Part shown: one piece after another, positions 31,963 through 34,863 of the stretch
How the letters are laid out: the number at the start of each line of letters is the position of its first letter
How positions within the stretch are numbered: position 1 is the stretch's first letter
Source: CAYGXH01 sp964354485
Lineage (GTDB): Bacteria; Bacteroidota; Ignavibacteria; UBA10030; SZUA-254
DNA length: 34,863 nt
Reading direction: 5' to 3'
Assembly: GCA_964354485.1 (NCBI GenBank)
Contig: CAYGZY010000074.1
Span: forward strand, 1-34,863
Made by a program: the position numbers and the translations under genes
The notes under the pieces: model-generated
What the model was told of the DNA's origin: nothing
The model's input: the letters and a program-made list of their open reading frames with translations, nothing else
Database searches by the model: none

Positions 31963-34863
31963 ATGCCTGATCCGACGTCGACACGGTATGGAGAAATCAT
32001 TAAACGACTGGATGAAGTCCGGAAACGAGAGAATTATTTCCGCCTCCTCCGGGGAATCATGGTATGCCTCAGTATATCTATGGCGGTGGTTGTAGTCGCT
32101 TCAGTCGTTGAAGAAATTTTTAACCTCCCGCCTGCAGGCCGAACGGTAATCTTCATCATCGGTTCAGTCGCTGTCGCCGGCGCTTGCGGATGGTATTTTA
32201 TCCGACCGCTTCTCATATTCCTCGGACTCCTTCCTTCCCCCTCGAATGAGAGTATTGCGCTGCGGGTTGGTAAACATTTTCCACATATCCGCGATCGCTT
32301 ACTCGACGCTCTACAGCTGTACGAAAATAAAAATCTGCTGACAGGTCATTACTCACCCACGCTAATCGATGCCTCCTTCGCTGATCTATTTGTGCAGATA
32401 GAACCGCTCAGCTTCACCAAAATTATAGATCCAGCGCCTCTGAGAAAAACCGCAAAACGCACTGCGTATATGTATGGACTGTTCATTTTATTTCTCATAT
32501 TTCTTCCAACCGGATTTTTCGGTTCCCTTTACCGCATCCTTCACTTTACGACAAATTTTGCATCACCGCTTCTCGTTCAACTGTACGCAGAGCCGGGCAA
32601 TACCGAAGTCCTGCGCGGGCAGAATGTAACAATTACTGTGTATGCCCGGGGCAAAGTGCCGGCGACTCTTACTTTTGCTTCGCGTCAGGCGGGGCAGTTC
32701 GATTACGACAATCAACACCTCAGCGTAAATGCGGGCGGGGTATTCACAACAGAAATATCAAAAATAAAATCGAAAACCGAGTACTACGCATTCACGGAAG
32801 GCAGCGAGAGTGAGAGGTATGTGATCACCGTTCTCGACCGTCCCCTCATCCGCAGACTTCAGCTCACCATCACACCGCCCGGTTATACCCGGCTCCCGCC
32901 CCGCGTCCTCGATGAAGCGAGCGGTGTCATCGAAGCGTACACCGGATCAAGGGCCTCACTAGAGCTGACAGCAAGTAAATATCTCTCCGGCGCCGAAGTT
33001 CGCTTTCAAGACAGTTCCCGCCTAGCCCTTGCCACTGACAACGAGCGTGCGGTCGGGACATTCACGGTCAGAAACAACACATCCTATCACATACTGCTCA
33101 GAGACCGGGATAGTCTAAGCAATATTGATCCGGTCGAATACAGCATCCGCATAATTACCGACGAATATCCATCGGTGCAGATTCTCTCCCCCGGCAAGAA
33201 CCTTGATCTCACAGAAGAGAAGAAACTGGATCTTTACCTCAGATTGAAAGATGATTTTGGATTTTCCGAGCTGCGGCTCGCGCATCGTCTTGCACACTCT
33301 AAGTACGAGAAACCTTCAGACGAATTCACTTTCACAACAATTCCGCTCGCCAATAAGAATCAGAATCAGATTGAAACATGGTTCCACTGGGATCTGTCAC
33401 CTTTCCACCTGGTTCCCGAAGATGCCGTCGCATACTACGTTGAAGTATTTGACAATGATAACATCAGCGGACCAAAATCAAGCCGCAGCGGTATCTTTTT
33501 CCTCCGGCTCCCGTCGCTCGAAGAGGTATTTGCCGATGTTTCCAACATTCACGACCAATCACTACAGTCGATGGAAAATCTCGCACAGGAGACAAATCAG
33601 CTGAAACGAGAAATGGAAGATCTCACGAGGGAAATGAAGAAGAATCGGAACACCATGGACTGGCAGCAGCAGAAAAAAGCTGAAGAAATGCTGCAGAGAT
33701 ACGACGAAATGAAGAAACGGATTAACGACATAACCCGTTCGTTCGATGAGATGGTTGGAAAAATGAATGAGAACAAGCTCGTCTCTGAGGAAACTCTGGA
33801 GAAATACCTGGAACTTCAGCAACTCATGGAGGATTTTAACAGTCCGGAACTGCAGGAAGCGCTCCGCAAGCTCCGGGATTCGATGAAACAGACATCGCCG
33901 GACGAGATGAGAATGGCAATGGAACAGCTGAAGCTGACGGAGGAACAATTCCGCCAGAATCTGGAACGGACTATCGAACTCCTCAAGCGGATTCATATAG
34001 AGCTGAAACTTGACGAGCTGATCAAGCGAACGGAAGAAATGACCCGTGAACAGGAAACCCTGCAGAAAGAAACCGACAAAACCAATCCGTCGGATTCGCA
34101 GAAGCGTGAGGAACTCGCCAGGAAACAGGATGATCTGCAGAAACAGATGAAAAACCTCGAGGATGAAACTTCCTCCCTGCAAAAAAAGATGGAAGAATTC
34201 CCCACCGAGATGCCCATTGAGCAGATGGATAAGGCGCTCGATTACATGCAGAAGAATAAGCCCGGGCAGAAAATGGAAATGTCCTCATCACAGCTCAGGT
34301 CGGGAGACATGAGCTCTTCTAAAGAGAGCCAGTCACAAGCGCAGATGGACCTGAAACAGATGAAGGAAAACTTTGAACAAATGAAGATGGCGATGCTCGA
34401 TAGCCAAAAGAAGCAAATCGTCAACAAAATGCGGAAACAACTCGAGAATATTCTTGAATTATCGAAACGTGAGGAATCACTGAAGGATGAAACGAAAGGA
34501 CTGGATCCAAACTCTCAGCGCTTTCGGGAAAACACTCAACGACAGCATGAAGTTATGAGCGACCTTACCAACACTGCGCAGGAGATGACCGAGCTTGCGA
34601 AAAAATCCTTTGCAATTTCCAGCGAAATGGGAAAAGAGATAGGCAATGCGCTGAACCAGATGGCCGATGCCATGAGAATGATGGAAGCCCGTAATCCCGG
34701 AGCATCATCAGAGCGACAGGGTATGGCAATGGGTTCCCTCAATCGGGCAGCGATGATGCTCCAGAGTACACTCGGGCAAATGATGCAGGGAGGTCAGGGC
34801 GGTATGGGCATGGCCGGACTTATGGCACAGCTTCAACAGATGTCGGGCATGCAGGGTTCAATC
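31963..34863 (+). CDS. Large membrane-anchored coiled-coil protein (DUF4175-like), 3' end missing
   Basis: The frame opens at ATG 31963 and stays open for 967 codons to the window edge. The N-terminus has two membrane helices (about residues 30-46 and 60-77) and a third near 168-188 (YMYGLFILFLIFLPTGFFG). A periplasmic beta-rich region follows (about 200-520, with LYAEPGNTEVLRGQNVTITV and other Ig-like segments). From about residue 525 on comes a very long coiled coil rich in Glu, Lys, Gln and Met, ending in Met-Gln-Gly repeats (MMQGGQGGMGMAGLMAQLQQ). This layout fits DUF4175-type proteins, seen near DUF4159 and MoxR genes. Function unknown; cell-envelope role inferred. GAGGACGA lies upstream of the start. 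Confidence 0.8.
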   Translation, partial: MPDPTSTRYGEIIKRLDEVRKRENYFRLLRGIMVCLSISMAVVVVASVVEEIFNLPPAGRTVIFIIGSVAVAGACGWYFIRPLLIFLGLLPSPSNESIALRVGKHFPHIRDRLLDALQLYENKNLLTGHYSPTLIDASFADLFVQIEPLSFTKIIDPAPLRKTAKRTAYMYGLFILFLIFLPTGFFGSLYRILHFTTNFASPLLVQLYAEPGNTEVLRGQNVTITVYARGKVPATLTFASRQAGQFDYDNQHLSVNAGGVFTTEISKIKSKTEYYAFTEGSESERYVITVLDRPLIRRLQLTITPPGYTRLPPRVLDEASGVIEAYTGSRASLELTASKYLSGAEVRFQDSSRLALATDNERAVGTFTVRNNTSYHILLRDRDSLSNIDPVEYSIRIITDEYPSVQILSPGKNLDLTEEKKLDLYLRLKDDFGFSELRLAHRLAHSKYEKPSDEFTFTTIPLANKNQNQIETWFHWDLSPFHLVPEDAVAYYVEVFDNDNISGPKSSRSGIFFLRLPSLEEVFADVSNIHDQSLQSMENLAQETNQLKREMEDLTREMKKNRNTMDWQQQKKAEEMLQRYDEMKKRINDITRSFDEMVGKMNENKLVSEETLEKYLELQQLMEDFNSPELQEALRKLRDSMKQTSPDEMRMAMEQLKLTEEQFRQNLERTIELLKRIHIELKLDELIKRTEEMTREQETLQKETDKTNPSDSQKREELARKQDDLQKQMKNLEDETSSLQKKMEEFPTEMPIEQMDKALDYMQKNKPGQKMEMSSSQLRSGDMSSSKESQSQAQMDLKQMKENFEQMKMAMLDSQKKQIVNKMRKQLENILELSKREESLKDETKGLDPNSQRFRENTQRQHEVMSDLTNTAQEMTELAKKSFAISSEMGKEIGNALNQMADAMRMMEARNPGASSERQGMAMGSLNRAAMMLQSTLGQMMQGGQGGMGMAGLMAQLQQMSGMQGSI

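Overview
The window suggests a Gram-negative bacterium of the Bacteroidota/Chlorobiota/Ignavibacteriota group. Two promoters fit the TTG-N19-TAnnTTTG form known from that group (before mraZ, and before the M3 peptidase with one mismatch). Other pointers are a MurE with the DNPR signature of meso-diaminopimelate ligases, an OmpA protein with thrombospondin type 3 repeats, a PepSY-like secreted protein and few strong Shine-Dalgarno sites. The exact taxon cannot be read from the sequence.

Positions 1-12,000 are an accessory region, more AT-rich and loosely packed. In order it holds a TerB-like protein, a SAM-dependent methyltransferase, an OmpA-family protein with ten calcium-binding-type repeats followed by a clear terminator, remnants of an efflux operon (truncated TolC), a PepSY-like periplasmic protein, and a TylF-type methyltransferase gene split by a complete IS1634-type insertion sequence. 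The insertion is bounded by a 51-bp direct repeat of the target. A secreted sialate O-acetylesterase-like enzyme and, convergent to it, an M3-family zinc peptidase follow.

Positions 12,019-12,984 form a long non-coding stretch. It has a GC-rich island with dyads and ends in the mraZ promoter and a cluster of GTGGGG boxes, the expected kind of binding site for MraZ itself.

Positions 12,985-31,106 are a nearly complete division and cell wall (dcw) cluster, all on the plus strand with tiny gaps or overlaps: mraZ, rsmH, ftsL, ftsI (with PASTA), murE, murF, mraY, murD, ftsW, murG, two extra membrane-protein genes, murC, murB, ftsQ, ftsA, ftsZ. It carries peptidoglycan precursor synthesis from UDP-MurNAc to lipid II (MurB, C, D, E, F, MraY, MurG), septal synthesis (FtsW, FtsI), the divisome linkers (FtsL, FtsQ) and the Z ring with its membrane anchor (FtsZ, FtsA). 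The oddity is the pair between murG and murC: a two-helix protein of unknown function and a half-length TauE/SafE-like transporter.

A strong hairpin closes the cluster after ftsZ. Beyond it lie a secreted DUF4159 protein and a very large membrane-anchored coiled-coil protein (DUF4175-like) that runs off the end of the window. No tRNA, rRNA or CRISPR array was seen.
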